The notes under the pieces were generated by a model that saw only the letters and a list, made by a program, of their open reading frames with translations, was not told the origin of the DNA and did not search any database. DNA of 43,830 nt from Mycolicibacterium austroafricanum (GTDB lineage: Bacteria > Actinomycetota > Actinomycetes > Mycobacteriales > Mycobacteriaceae): contig NZ_CACSIP010000001.1 of NCBI RefSeq assembly GCF_902705885.1, forward strand, positions 1-43,830. Direction: 5' to 3'. This document shows, piece after piece, positions 43,511-43,830 of the stretch. How positions within the stretch are numbered: the stretch's first letter is position 1; the number at the start of each line of letters is the position of its first letter. A program made the translations under genes and the position numbers.

Positions 43511-43813
43511 ATGTGCTCTGCACCGAAACAAGGACTGACGTTGCCGGCGAGCGTTGACCTCGAGAAGGAGACGGTGATCACCGGTCGTGTCGTCGACGGC
43601 TCGGGTCAAGGTGTCGCCGGCGCGTTCGTGCGTCTGCTGGACAGCTCCGACGAGTTCACCGCCGAGGTTGTCGCCTCGGCCACCGGCGACTTCCGGTTCT
43701 TCGCCGCCCCCGGCACCTGGACGCTGCGCGCCCTGTCGTCGGCCGGCAACGGCGATGCCAGCGTTGCACCGTCCGGCGCGGGCATCCACGAGGTCGACGT
43801 CAAGGTCGCCTGA
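43511..43813 (+). CDS. sseC: SseC-type DUF1416 protein
   Basis: A 100-residue protein that follows the rhodanese by one base, the conserved pair in mycobacteria (cysA2-sseC2). It begins MCSAPKQGLTLPASVDLEKE and has a beta-sandwich pattern (VITGRVVDGSGQGVAGAFVR, GDFRFFAAPGTWTLRALSS) like a carboxypeptidase-regulatory domain. An N-terminal Cys2 is conserved. Linked to sulfur metabolism by context; exact role unknown. Confidence 0.85.
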   Translation: MCSAPKQGLTLPASVDLEKETVITGRVVDGSGQGVAGAFVRLLDSSDEFTAEVVASATGDFRFFAAPGTWTLRALSSAGNGDASVAPSGAGIHEVDVKVA

Positions 43814-43830
43814 CGACGCAGGAGTCAGGC

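Overview
The window is high-GC mycobacterial chromosome of a fast-growing Mycobacterium/Mycolicibacterium type, with the right end of an integrated siphovirus prophage on its left. The mycobacterial assignment rests on gene order. The run desA1 - dus - LytR/CpsA - phoU | pstB-pstA-pstC-pstS ... mshD - glnR - lmeA - thioredoxin - cysA - sseC matches the M. tuberculosis Rv0824c-to-Rv0814c neighbourhood, as far as I can recall that map without a search.

Positions 1 to about 17.5 kb are prophage. They hold the 3' part of the tape-measure gene, a run of minor tail and fibre genes (three of them tandem paralogs), and a 754-residue tail protein with an SGNH-hydrolase domain. A paralogous SGNH lipoprotein gene follows on the opposite strand. 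The lysis region has an extra alpha/beta hydrolase, a 38-residue membrane peptide, a three-module LysA and a LysB. Two small reverse-strand ORFs, an intact tRNA-Lys and a tyrosine integrase close the element. The right boundary is a truncated 3' half of a tRNA gene (17471-17511), read as an attachment site. Phage-side sequence next to it, on the reverse strand, keeps an open frame ending in -GTAA, and the integrase ends in -RAA. This resembles mycobacteriophages in which attP lies inside the repressor gene (integration-dependent immunity).

Positions 17.5-30.2 kb are host core. They encode an M15-like exported protein, a small Ser/Thr kinase, an MpaB-family oxygenase divergent from a TetR regulator, the acyl-ACP desaturase DesA1 overlapping a tRNA-dihydrouridine synthase, an LCP cell-wall ligase, PhoU, and the convergent pstSCAB phosphate transporter. 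Similar pho-box-like direct repeats precede phoU and pstS.

Positions 30.4-38.9 kb are an arsenic-resistance island inserted between pstS and the mshD region. It carries an ArsR-ArsC fusion, a mycothiol-type ArsC, ArsR, Acr3, a third ArsC-like protein with an altered P-loop, ArsD and a two-domain ArsA. A divergent ArsR, a flavin monooxygenase-like protein and an MFS transporter follow. The Pst system can admit arsenate and MshD makes mycothiol, the thiol used by actinobacterial arsenate reductases, so the placement makes biochemical sense.

Positions 38.9-43.8 kb return to core genes: YnfA-like protein, MshD, GlnR, LmeA, a membrane-anchored thioredoxin, and the cysA-sseC sulfur operon. That operon is preceded by a leaderless polycysteine leader peptide (a cysteine-responsive attenuator) and a second short ORF. 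Apart from the truncated first gene I see no gene-free stretch above 300 bases.
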